From: an uncultured Aquimarina sp.
GTDB taxonomy: Bacteria > Bacteroidota > Bacteroidia > Flavobacteriales > Flavobacteriaceae
Length of the DNA stretch: 64,000 bases
NCBI GenBank assembly: GCA_947493035.1
Contig: CANLOW010000007.1
Location: forward strand, 62,001-126,000
Reading direction: 5' to 3'
The notes beneath the pieces are model-generated. The model made no database searches. It was not told where the DNA came from and saw only the letters and a list, made by a program, of their open reading frames with translations. The position numbers and the translations under genes are program-made. Shown here piece by piece: positions 1 through 7,524 of the stretch; position 1 is the first letter of the stretch; each line of letters begins with the position of its first letter.

Positions 1-243
1 TATTTTTGAAGTAGTCCCTACAAACGAAAAGTGAATCGTTTGTTTTCCATAAGCTAAACCTTCTAATCTAAAATTTCCATTTATATCTGTTGTTGTCCCC
101 TTTAAAGATTCTCCTTTTACATATACTTCTGCTCCTGGGACGGTCTCATTTTCGACATATACTGTTCCTATTAGTATTCCCTTTTGTGCCCATGTAATGC
201 TTACACACATACATAGCACCAACATCCATAATTTATTTTGCAT
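1..243 (-). CDS. TonB-dependent receptor, N-terminal fragment
   Basis: Read by hand on the minus strand from the ATG at 241-243; the frame stays open to the window edge, so only about 81 residues are present. The protein starts with a signal peptide (MQNKLWMLVLCMCVSITWAQ) followed by a carboxypeptidase-regulatory-like beta domain (GTVYVENETVPGAEVYVKGE, later TDINGNFRLEGL), the usual start of Bacteroidota TonB-dependent outer-membrane receptors. It overlaps the 3' end of the upstream regulator gene by 11 bp, so the two are probably cotranscribed. Given the MntR-type regulator, a metal or metallophore receptor is likely, but the substrate domains lie outside the window. Confidence 0.8.
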   Translation of the reverse strand, partial: MQNKLWMLVLCMCVSITWAQKGILIGTVYVENETVPGAEVYVKGESLKGTTTDINGNFRLEGLAYGKQTIHFSFVGTTSKI

Positions 244-889
244 CTATTACTTGTATTAATGAAGAAAACTCTTGATTCAAGACAATCATAATGCCCTGAG
301 CTTTTATTTGAGTCATTCCTGTTTTTAAAAATTGTTTTTCTACCTGAATTAAAGCACCATTGATAAGTCCATGAAGGGTACAAAAGTCAAAGAATTCTTT
401 GTCATCACTTTGCAAACGAACAATTTGATACTCTCCTTCTACTACTTCGGAAAGCGCAGACATATTATCTACTACAGGTAGTTTTCCTTCATTGTCTGGA
501 ATTGGATCTCCATGCGGATCAAAATCGGGAAAGCCTAGGTATTCATGAATTTTATCTGCTAAGAAATCGGAAGTTTCATGTTCTAGAAACTCGGCTTCTC
601 GATGAATTTCATGCAATGACAAATCAAAAAGTTTAAACAATAAGCACTCCCAAATACGATGTTTTCGAATAACCTTAAGTGCCATCTTTTCACCTTCAGA
701 AGTCAACTCTAACTCTTGATACTTCGCATAATTCAACAAGCCTTTGGTGGCTAGCTTTTTTGCCATATCTGTAGTAGCAGCACTAGTGATTCCTAGTTTT
801 TTTGCTACCGAACTGGGTTTTGTATCGTATCCTGCTTGCTGCCTAAACTTATAAATTTGCTTAACAAAATTTTCAATTGCAACTGACAT
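233..889 (-). CDS. DtxR/MntR-family metal-dependent regulator
   Basis: 218 residues: winged helix-turn-helix (about 1-65), metal-binding dimerization domain (65-135, including ECLLFKLFDLSLHEIH and PDFDPHGDPIP) and a C-terminal FeoA-like SH3 domain (about 147-215). The metal site carries H77, E100, E103 and H104. An E-x-x-E-H pattern is typical of manganese sensors (MntR), whereas iron sensors (DtxR/IdeR) have Cys at the first of these positions. The two N-terminal ligands of Bacillus MntR (D8, E11) are replaced by N7 and K10. A -7 box lies at 922-929. It overlaps the following TonB receptor gene by 11 bp, suggesting a metal-controlled uptake operon. Family assignment is firm; Mn rather than Fe is inferred. 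Confidence 0.88.
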   Translation of the reverse strand: MSVAIENFVKQIYKFRQQAGYDTKPSSVAKKLGITSAATTDMAKKLATKGLLNYAKYQELELTSEGEKMALKVIRKHRIWECLLFKLFDLSLHEIHREAEFLEHETSDFLADKIHEYLGFPDFDPHGDPIPDNEGKLPVVDNMSALSEVVEGEYQIVRLQSDDKEFFDFCTLHGLINGALIQVEKQFLKTGMTQIKAQGIMIVLNQEFSSLIQVIDAK

Positions 890-921
890 AAATTATTTTT
901 TAAGCTCACTTAAATTCAAGA

Positions 922-929
922 CAAAGATA
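922..929 (-). promoter_or_regulatory. -7 promoter element of the MntR-like gene
   Basis: Minus-strand TATCTTTG fits the Bacteroidota -7 consensus TAnnTTTG, 33 bp upstream of the start codon. The nearest upstream TTG is 16 bp away, shorter than the usual 19. Confidence 0.5.
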
Positions 930-1078
930 ATCTAAAAGAAGAGATCAACCAATAGATACTAAACTGTTAAATTAATGAAAGAAAAAGCTACTTGATATAT
1001 CGCTATCGTGAATTCTCCATATAACACGATTGAAAATTTCATTTTAAAACCACACCAAAACAAAACTTTTATAACATC

Positions 1079-1114
1079 AAAAAGCATCGAATCCCCAAGA
1101 TCTCGATGCTTTTT
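1079..1114 (-). terminator. Rho-independent terminator after the cytochrome c assembly gene
   Basis: Stem AAAAAGCATCGA paired with TCGATGCTTTTT around a 12-nt loop. The A/T-rich base of the stem gives U-rich RNA in either direction. It lies downstream of the minus-strand gene ending at 1217. Confidence 0.75.
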
Positions 1115-1216
1115 CTTAACTAAATGTATTATTATGTAGGTCGCTTATGAATGACCGTGTAAAGTAATAACGTTTCAAAACAGATATGCCCTACCTAACG
1201 AATCAAAAAACGTTAA

Positions 1217-4200
1217 CTATTTTTTATAATTTACCTTATATCTCCAATAAGAAACAGCTCCTAAAACAAATGCAACGATAACAGCATTCCATACAAACTG
1301 AGGTGTTACAACCTGATCACCACTTGCATAAGAATGTAATCCTGATAAGTAAAAATTCACCCCAAAGTAAGTCATCATTATAGTTCCGACAGCAATTAGA
1401 GATACAAAATTAAAAGTCCAACGACCTCGAAGTCCTGGCACAAATCGCATATGAATAACAAATGCATATACCATAATACTAATTAATGCCCAAGTTTCTT
1501 TAGGGTCCCAGCCCCAATAGCGCCCCCAAGATTCATTTGCCCATTGTCCTCCTAAAAAATTACCAATAGTCAACATTACTAAACCTATAGTTAATGCCAT
1601 TTCATTAACGACAGTAATCTCTTTAATATTCAGTAACATCTTTTCCTTATTTTTTTCTGTAGTAAAAATCATAAGTAATAATGCCAATCCTCCTAAAATA
1701 GATCCTAAAATAAAAGGTCCATAACTCGCTACAATAACAGCAACATGAATCATTAACCAATACGAATTCAAAACAGGTTGTAAGTTTGCAATAGCTGGAT
1801 CCATCCAATTCCAATGGGCTACCATCAAAATAATAGAAGTTACAAAAGCTGTTGCTCCGATAGTCAAGTCGCTTTTACGTCCCAATGCCAAACCGAAGAA
1901 CTGAGTCGCCCAAGCTACATAAATCATCGATTCATAAGCATCACTCCATGGTGCGTGACCAGAAATATACCACCGAAATCCAAGACCTGCAGTATGTGCT
2001 AAAAACATTACAAAAATTACGGCTTTACCAACAGTAACTAAAGTTCCAATAATTTTATTATCCCAAAAAATATTGAGTATAACAAATAACAACAATACTA
2101 AACCTCCAAGCATATAATAAACAAAGAGCTTTTTAAAGATATCGTACTTATTGTACAAAATTTCTGTATCTATTTTCTTATCAGATGGCATCACATTACT
2201 TCCAAATTTCTTTTGAAAGTTTTTGATCACAGATAAATATTCATCTGCCTTTTCATAACTACCACTCTTACGAGCATCCACTAAAGACTCCTTGTATATT
2301 GGGATAATATGCTTTGTAAACACAGAGTCTACACCTTTGAATCCTGCTTCATTCAATGCTGGAGGGGCAAACCATTTATTATTTGGATCGTCCTTTTTAG
2401 GAAAAATACTTAACACACCTCCACTTAAAGCCGAATTCAATAAATAGAATTTTTCGTGAGTTCGTAAGAAGTCTTTTTCAAAATTGCTTGGTGTATTAGT
2501 ACTACTTGCTTGCTGAAGGTATGGTTCTAATTTATACTTACCCTTATTATCAAAAAGATCAATTAAAGCTACTCGCTTTTCTCCCTTAGGTGTTCCTAAT
2601 ATTTTACGAATACTATCATTTTCTTTTTTAATGTAAATAATAGGCACATTGTACCATGCAAAAGGATTTTCAATCATAGACAACATTACCTGATCAGAAG
2701 TCAACCCTTGATAGTTATCTTTTTTACTAAGCTTTCGTAATAATTCAGATGAGAATGTATTAATTGGTTTCATCCTTCCTCCTTCATCTTGAATCACTAA
2801 ACGTCCAAATTTCTCAGCATGCTCTACAGCAATAGCATTTGCTTTTATGATAGAATCTAATTGTTTTTTTGTAGGGCGTTGAGGCGCTTCTAACACACTG
2901 TTCTGTGCCTTTATTTCATTACTAATAAATAACCCTATTAGCATAACAACTGATAATGCTGCTTTCTTCAACTTAAATCCTTTCAATTTACTTTCCAAAT
3001 CTTTAAACCTTGATCCTTTAATCAACAAAATCCCCATGAGACCAATATACAATAAGGTATACCCTAAATAAGTAATCCAAGTTCCCCAAAAGTCATGATT
3101 TACAGACAAAATAGTTCCGCTTTCATCAGGAGGAAATGAAGCCTGAAAAAAGCGATACCCTTTATGATCCAATACATGGTTCATAAAGATTTCATAGGGT
3201 GTACTTTTACCTTCATCTACAATTTCTACTTTACTTTTGTAAGCAGAATAAGCATTTTCCGTTCCTGGGTATTTTTCCGCTATAAAATCAATTAACTTTA
3301 ATGAAAAAGGTAATTGTAAAGACTTTGAACCATAAGCCATTTTAACATCTAATCCTCCTAAAGAAAATTCTTTTAAATTATTTGCATAACCTTGACCTCC
3401 CAACAGCTTAACCTCTTTAGTTTCTCCATTCGCTGTTACATCTAATATTAAAGCGTCTTGTTGACCTTTAGTTTCGTTTGGTATATCCATTATGTCATAC
3501 ACACCCTTAACTGCGTCTTCAGGAAACACAAATTGAGTTCCCGCCATATTATATAACGAACGCATTTGTAGAGGTTGTAAACTATCTTTTGCTACAGCTC
3601 CTTGTTTTTGATCGGCCATACGCATATAAGTCCCATCAAATGGAGTATTTATAGTATAATTACCCTTTTCATATCTAATATTGATAGCTCCAGGAGTAGG
3701 TTTATTAAATGCAAAAAGTATATTGTGAATACTAGAAACCTCCCCTGCTTTCAAATAGTGATCATGACGTTGACCCCCTCCAGCTTCGACCATCTTCAAA
3801 TGCAACTCTCCATCTTCACTAGGCACTAAACCTTCTTCAGCCCCTTTAATGTATTTCTTATACGAAATAACTACAGGCTGTCCTTTAAAATCTGTATTAT
3901 ATGTGAATTTGTTTTTACCCTGTGTATACTCAGAAAACTCAACAGGTTGACGCACTGTTTTCCTCATTAATTCACCATCGATATTACCATCAATAAGTGT
4001 TGTTAAATATGTTTTTTGAGAAAGAAATTGATCAGTAGTTTCTCCTTCTGTGATTGGCATTATCCCTTCGTAACCAATATATCTTGTTATAAATGCACCT
4101 AACAATATTAAAATAAATGAAAGATGCAGTATTAGAGTCATCCATTTTTCCCTCTTGTATAAACGGTACTTTTTAATATTCCCTAAAAAATTAACTAGAA

Positions 4201-4396
4201 ACAATCCCATGATTGCTTCGAACCACCATGCATTATAAATTAAAATTCTTGCTGCTGGGGTTCCATGATCATTTTCGATGAATGTTCCTATCCCCATAGC
4301 AATCGCAAAAACGATAAAGAGAATAGCCATTAATCTTGTTGAAAAAACAAAGTTGATCAATTTGCTTTGAAGCGAAGTATCTTTCTTTTGGGACAT
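1217..4396 (-). CDS. ccsA: Cytochrome c biogenesis protein, ResB-CcsA fusion
   Basis: 1059 residues. The N-terminal part (first ~480) is ResB-like, with membrane segments near the start (TRLMAILFIVFAIAMGIGTF) and a long periplasmic region. A second hydrophobic block follows, then the CcsA half with the tryptophan-rich haem motif WGRYWGWDPKETWA and histidines in LAHTAGLGFRWYISGHAPW, MIHVAVIV and VIHMRF. System II assembly attaches haem to apocytochromes c on the outer face of the inner membrane; fused forms are common in Bacteroidota. I chose ATG at 4396 (MSQKKDT) because the TTG at 4417, seven codons earlier, lies inside a TAACTTTG -7 box. Confidence 0.92.
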   Translation of the reverse strand: MSQKKDTSLQSKLINFVFSTRLMAILFIVFAIAMGIGTFIENDHGTPAARILIYNAWWFEAIMGLFLVNFLGNIKKYRLYKREKWMTLILHLSFILILLGAFITRYIGYEGIMPITEGETTDQFLSQKTYLTTLIDGNIDGELMRKTVRQPVEFSEYTQGKNKFTYNTDFKGQPVVISYKKYIKGAEEGLVPSEDGELHLKMVEAGGGQRHDHYLKAGEVSSIHNILFAFNKPTPGAINIRYEKGNYTINTPFDGTYMRMADQKQGAVAKDSLQPLQMRSLYNMAGTQFVFPEDAVKGVYDIMDIPNETKGQQDALILDVTANGETKEVKLLGGQGYANNLKEFSLGGLDVKMAYGSKSLQLPFSLKLIDFIAEKYPGTENAYSAYKSKVEIVDEGKSTPYEIFMNHVLDHKGYRFFQASFPPDESGTILSVNHDFWGTWITYLGYTLLYIGLMGILLIKGSRFKDLESKLKGFKLKKAALSVVMLIGLFISNEIKAQNSVLEAPQRPTKKQLDSIIKANAIAVEHAEKFGRLVIQDEGGRMKPINTFSSELLRKLSKKDNYQGLTSDQVMLSMIENPFAWYNVPIIYIKKENDSIRKILGTPKGEKRVALIDLFDNKGKYKLEPYLQQASSTNTPSNFEKDFLRTHEKFYLLNSALSGGVLSIFPKKDDPNNKWFAPPALNEAGFKGVDSVFTKHIIPIYKESLVDARKSGSYEKADEYLSVIKNFQKKFGSNVMPSDKKIDTEILYNKYDIFKKLFVYYMLGGLVLLLFVILNIFWDNKIIGTLVTVGKAVIFVMFLAHTAGLGFRWYISGHAPWSDAYESMIYVAWATQFFGLALGRKSDLTIGATAFVTSIILMVAHWNWMDPAIANLQPVLNSYWLMIHVAVIVASYGPFILGSILGGLALLLMIFTTEKNKEKMLLNIKEITVVNEMALTIGLVMLTIGNFLGGQWANESWGRYWGWDPKETWALISIMVYAFVIHMRFVPGLRGRWTFNFVSLIAVGTIMMTYFGVNFYLSGLHSYASGDQVVTPQFVWNAVIVAFVLGAVSYWRYKVNYKK

Positions 4397-4414
4397 GCCT
4401 AAAAATTTGGTGTA

Positions 4415-4422
4415 CAAAGTTA
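4415..4422 (-). promoter_or_regulatory. -7 element of the ResB-CcsA gene
   Basis: Minus-strand TAACTTTG fits TAnnTTTG and ends 18 bp before the ATG at 4396. It overlaps the possible upstream TTG codon, which argues against that start. Confidence 0.55.
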
Positions 4423-4513
4423 CTTCATAAGAAAGAAAATCCTATATAGACTTCATATATATTTACCCCTACAATTGTTATATTTTTAAAAGTATACATG
4501 GTATTTTTAACAC

Positions 4514-5272
4514 ATGATAAAAGTTAGTGTCTTAGGATCTGGAAATATTGGAACTCATCTTTGCAAAGCCTTTGTTAATAGCAAGGATATTTTGCTCATA
4601 GAAAACTACAATAGACAAGGAATTTCTATTGAAAATTGCCCTGTAGCAGTAACCAATGATTTGGGCTCTTTACAAAAAGCCGATGTTTATATTGTTACTT
4701 TCAGTGATAGTGCCCTTGTAGAAGTATCAGAAATATTAAAGCACCTAGATGGTATTGTTGTACATACCTCTGGAGCTACTCCTTTGGAAGCACTCTCTTC
4801 TTTTGACCAACATGGTGTTATTTACCCTATCCAAAGTATTCGGAAAGAACTACCTATTGACTTCAAAAAAGTACCCATTGGGGTGGAAGGGAATACACCA
4901 ACAGTCACTAACACATTAAAAAGTATAGCAAAAAGTATCAGTGACCATGTAGAATTATTAGATTCGCAACAGCGTTTACAATTACATATTGCAGCTGTTT
5001 TTGCCAACAACTTTAGTAATTTTATGTACATACAGGCAGCACAAATTTGCAAAAAATCGGGTATTGATTTCAAAATGATGTTACCATTAATTACAAATAC
5101 GATTGAGAAATTAACAATCGCTACTCCAGAGGAAGTACAAACAGGCCCTGCAGTTCGCAATGATTTACTGACTATCGAGAAGCATCTAAGCAACATCGAA
5201 AACGAACAACAAAAAGAATTATACAAAAAGGTTACAGAAGCAATACAAAATCACAATGGAAAAAAATTATAA
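4514..5272 (+). CDS. Rossmann-fold / DUF2520 protein
   Basis: 252 residues. The N-terminus has an NAD(P)-binding signature (VSVLGSGNIGTHLCKAF) like the F420/NADP-dependent and pyrroline-5-carboxylate reductase folds. The C-terminal helical part, including AAVFANNFSNFMY and TGPAVRNDLLTIEKHL, matches the DUF2520 family. The substrate is unknown. The stop overlaps the next gene (KdsC-like) by 17 bp, so the two are translationally coupled; this neighbour pairing is, as I recall, common in Flavobacteriia. Assigned as a putative dehydrogenase only. Confidence 0.85.
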   Translation: MIKVSVLGSGNIGTHLCKAFVNSKDILLIENYNRQGISIENCPVAVTNDLGSLQKADVYIVTFSDSALVEVSEILKHLDGIVVHTSGATPLEALSSFDQHGVIYPIQSIRKELPIDFKKVPIGVEGNTPTVTNTLKSIAKSISDHVELLDSQQRLQLHIAAVFANNFSNFMYIQAAQICKKSGIDFKMMLPLITNTIEKLTIATPEEVQTGPAVRNDLLTIEKHLSNIENEQQKELYKKVTEAIQNHNGKKL

Positions 5273-5789
5273 AGAACACCTAAACGATATTACTACCTTT
5301 ATTTTTGATGTAGACGGCGTATACACAGATGCTACTTTACTGATCGATAATAACGGAAATTTACTTCGCGCCATGAATACCAAAGATGGTTATGCTACGA
5401 AAGTTGCCTTAGATAAAGGTTATCATGTTTGTATTATTTCTGGCGGAAAAAATGAAGCTGTAAAAAACCGCTTTGAAGGTCTTGGAGTCGGAGACATCTA
5501 TTTAGGTGCTGGCGACAAAATTAAGTGTTACACCGAGTATTTAGAAAAGAACAATATCAAACCTGAACAAGTACTTTATATGGGAGACGACTTACCAGAC
5601 ATCCCAGTAATGAAACGTATTGGTTTACCAACTTGCCCTCAAGATGCTGTCGCAGAAGTAAAAGCGATTTCTAAATACATTTCACATATCAATGGAGGAA
5701 GAGGATGTGTTCGTGATGTCATTGAGCAAGTTCTAAAAGTACAAGGGAAATGGCCTACTGACGACGAACGTACCATCACGAGTGCTTAA
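5256..5789 (+). CDS. kdsC: KdsC-type HAD phosphatase
   Basis: 177 residues. It has the HAD motif I of the C0 phosphatases (FDVDGVYTD, D18 and D20), motif II in VCIISGGKN and motif III in GDDLPDIPVMKRIG, with a lysine in GAGDKIKCY. No cap domain, as in 3-deoxy-D-manno-octulosonate 8-phosphate phosphatase, which makes Kdo for lipopolysaccharide. HAD phosphatases can be promiscuous, so the substrate is family inference. Overlaps the upstream DUF2520 gene by 17 bp. Confidence 0.85.
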   Translation: MEKNYKEHLNDITTFIFDVDGVYTDATLLIDNNGNLLRAMNTKDGYATKVALDKGYHVCIISGGKNEAVKNRFEGLGVGDIYLGAGDKIKCYTEYLEKNNIKPEQVLYMGDDLPDIPVMKRIGLPTCPQDAVAEVKAISKYISHINGGRGCVRDVIEQVLKVQGKWPTDDERTITSA

Positions 5790-5817
5790 TCATTTTACTT
5801 ATACTTAACATGGTTAC

Positions 5818-5871
5818 GGCTCTTGGTTTATCGTTTATATAATGAATCTTTTAAAACATAAACCAAGAGCC
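5818..5871 (+). terminator. Long hairpin after kdsC, possible terminator
   Basis: A perfect 14-bp stem, GGCTCTTGGTTTAT against ATAAACCAAGAGCC, encloses a 26-nt loop 28 bp past the kdsC stop. No T-run follows on the plus strand, so classic Rho-independent termination is doubtful. It may instead act in RNA processing or 3'-end protection. Confidence 0.35.
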
Positions 5872-5911
5872 TAAAACTAACATTAGAAATAACGTTTTTA
5901 TCTTTTTAAAA

Positions 5912-6481
5912 ATGACTTATTTGCTTAAATTAAAATTTCTATTAAAATCAACTAATGCGCACGGTGTCCATTCCCCTTTTGTATTTCAATTGGTTACCGA
6001 GTGTTTTTACAGAAAAAGGATTCCTAATTATATTTTCGAAGAACTACTCCCAAAATTCCATCAATACCAAAACTCGAATCAACTTTCATTATTAACTGAC
6101 ACCTTAAATTATTTAGAAACAACAGAGGTTTTAGCCTACACACACAAGTCGCATGGCATATTCCAGCTAAACTCACTGAATAATATTTCTACTACTCAAA
6201 AATTTTCTAAAAGCACAAACGCAATATTCATATCTGCTTTTCAAAAAAAAATAGCATTAGATCCTGAAGAAATTTCTCGTCAAAATTGTTGTATCATTTT
6301 AGAGTCCCCTTATTTTAATTTAACACTATGGAAGCGCTTACAAGACATCTTTAAAGATGCTATTGTTATAGATACTTTTTATTGGGGTTTTATTTTTATT
6401 GGCAAAGCTCAAGAACCTCAAAAATTCAATATTCGAACAGATCGTTTCTTAAAATGGGATTATAAGCCTGTAAGACTTTAG
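5912..6481 (+). CDS. Reduced methyltransferase-like protein of unknown function
   Basis: 189 residues. The N-terminal block (about 14-32, with NAHGVHSPFVFQLVTECFY) and the C-terminal block (DTFYWGFIFIGKAQEPQKF) resemble the ends of a Flavobacteriia family annotated as SAM-dependent O-methyltransferases of about 230-250 residues. The middle is shorter and I see no glycine-rich SAM-binding loop, so catalysis may be lost or the protein may have another role. No signal peptide or membrane segment. It stands alone between kdsC and the adenosyltransferase. The family link is from memory of conserved motifs and needs a profile search. Confidence 0.55.
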   Translation: MTYLLKLKFLLKSTNAHGVHSPFVFQLVTECFYRKRIPNYIFEELLPKFHQYQNSNQLSLLTDTLNYLETTEVLAYTHKSHGIFQLNSLNNISTTQKFSKSTNAIFISAFQKKIALDPEEISRQNCCIILESPYFNLTLWKRLQDIFKDAIVIDTFYWGFIFIGKAQEPQKFNIRTDRFLKWDYKPVRL

Positions 6482-6561
6482 GATATTCGAAATTATTTAA
6501 TTATTATATCACAACAAACTTTTTGATATTACCTTAAATCGAATTACTGACATTCTAAAAC

Positions 6562-7110
6562 ATGAAAATATATACCAAAACAGGAGATGAAGGTTTCACT
6601 AGCTTATACACAGGAAAAAGGGTTCCTAAATTTCATGACCGTGTAGAATGCTATGGAACTACAGATGAACTTAATTCTTTTATCGGATTACTTCGAGATC
6701 AAGATATTTCAATTCCTCATAAAAACTTCCTTACGCAAGTACAACACCAACTATTTGAAATTGGAAGTTATTTAGCAACTGATGACCCTAAAAAAGCAAA
6801 TAACTTATTACATATCGATTCGAACACTTTACTACTTGTAGAAAAAGAAATTGATGCACTAAATGACACCTTACCTCCTATGACACATTTTGTATTACCA
6901 GGAGGACATACTACTGTGTCATATTGTCACGTATGTAGAACTATTTGCCGACGCGCAGAACGTTTATTAGTAGGTTTCAACCATAACACCCCTATCAATA
7001 AAGAAATTTTACAGTACCTAAACCGTCTTTCTGACTACTTTTTTGTACTGGCACGTTTCTTGAGTTTCGAATTACAAATTGAAGAAATTAAATGGATTCC
7101 TAAAAAATAA
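6562..7110 (+). CDS. Cob(I)alamin adenosyltransferase, PduO type
   Basis: 182 residues matching PduO/MMAB adenosyltransferases over the full length. The N-terminal KIYTKTGDEGFTSLYTG holds the ATP-binding loop, followed by RVECYGTTDELNSFIGL and the C-terminal VCRTICRRAERLLV and LNRLSDYFFVLARF. The enzyme transfers the adenosyl group of ATP to reduced cobalamin to make coenzyme B12, for example for methylmalonyl-CoA mutase. No other B12 gene is nearby; the downstream DUF2795 gene has its own promoter. Confidence 0.93.
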   Translation: MKIYTKTGDEGFTSLYTGKRVPKFHDRVECYGTTDELNSFIGLLRDQDISIPHKNFLTQVQHQLFEIGSYLATDDPKKANNLLHIDSNTLLLVEKEIDALNDTLPPMTHFVLPGGHTTVSYCHVCRTICRRAERLLVGFNHNTPINKEILQYLNRLSDYFFVLARFLSFELQIEEIKWIPKK

Positions 7111-7164
7111 TTCATTTATTATAAGATATTTTAAGAAAAAACGTATAATTAAAATATATTTTAC

Positions 7165-7194
7165 TTGCACGGAAAAAGTAAAAAATTATTTTTG
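7165..7194 (+). promoter_or_regulatory. Consensus Bacteroidota promoter of the DUF2795 gene
   Basis: TTG at 7165-7167, exactly 19 bp, then TATTTTTG at 7187-7194: a perfect match to TTG-N19-TAnnTTTG. The start codon is 17 bp further on. Confidence 0.8.
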
Positions 7195-7211
7195 CAAAAA
7201 ATTAATAAAAG

Positions 7212-7433
7212 ATGTATTGGACATTAGAATTAGCATCATATTTAAGTGACGCTCCTTGGCCTGCTACCAAAGATGAGTTAATCGATTACGCAATCCGTAC
7301 TGGTGCTCCTTTAGAAGTAGTTGAAAACTTACAAGCCATTGAAGACGAAGGTGATTCGTACGATTCAATCGAAGAAATTTGGCCAGACTATCCTACAGAT
7401 GAGGATTACCTCTGGAATGAAGACGAATACTAG
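7212..7433 (+). CDS. DUF2795 family small acidic protein
   Basis: 73 residues, strongly acidic at the C-terminus (DSYDSIEEIWPDYPTDEDYL). The core YLSDAPWPATKDELIDYAIRTGAP matches DUF2795, a small family widespread in Bacteroidota with no proven function. It has its own perfect promoter, and the hairpin of its terminator starts within the stop codon, so it is a compact single-gene transcription unit directly ahead of secA. Confidence 0.85.
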   Translation: MYWTLELASYLSDAPWPATKDELIDYAIRTGAPLEVVENLQAIEDEGDSYDSIEEIWPDYPTDEDYLWNEDEY

Positions 7434-7488
7434 TCTCGATGAGCAATAAAAACAACCGTTAAAGAGTCTCTATCGAGGCTTTTTTTTT
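7432..7488 (+). terminator. Terminator of the DUF2795 gene
   Basis: AGTCTCGAT (7432-7440, overlapping the TAG stop) pairs with ATCGAGGCT (7472-7480) with one G-U pair, followed by eight T residues. GAG at 7441-7443 can extend the stem with CTC at 7468-7470. Confidence 0.75.
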
Positions 7489-7524
7489 GCGTAAATTACG
7501 CATCTAAATACGCTACACAAAATC

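Larger units (their letters stand above)
890..1216. other. Intergenic region without a gene
   Basis: 327 bp between two minus-strand genes. It holds the promoter box at 922-929 and the terminator at 1079-1114. I see no credible ORF or RNA gene in the rest. Confidence 0.6.

Noticed and set aside
201..383. 60-codon minus-strand frame
   Set aside because: It overlaps the regulator and the TonB receptor start in another frame and has no plausible protein character.
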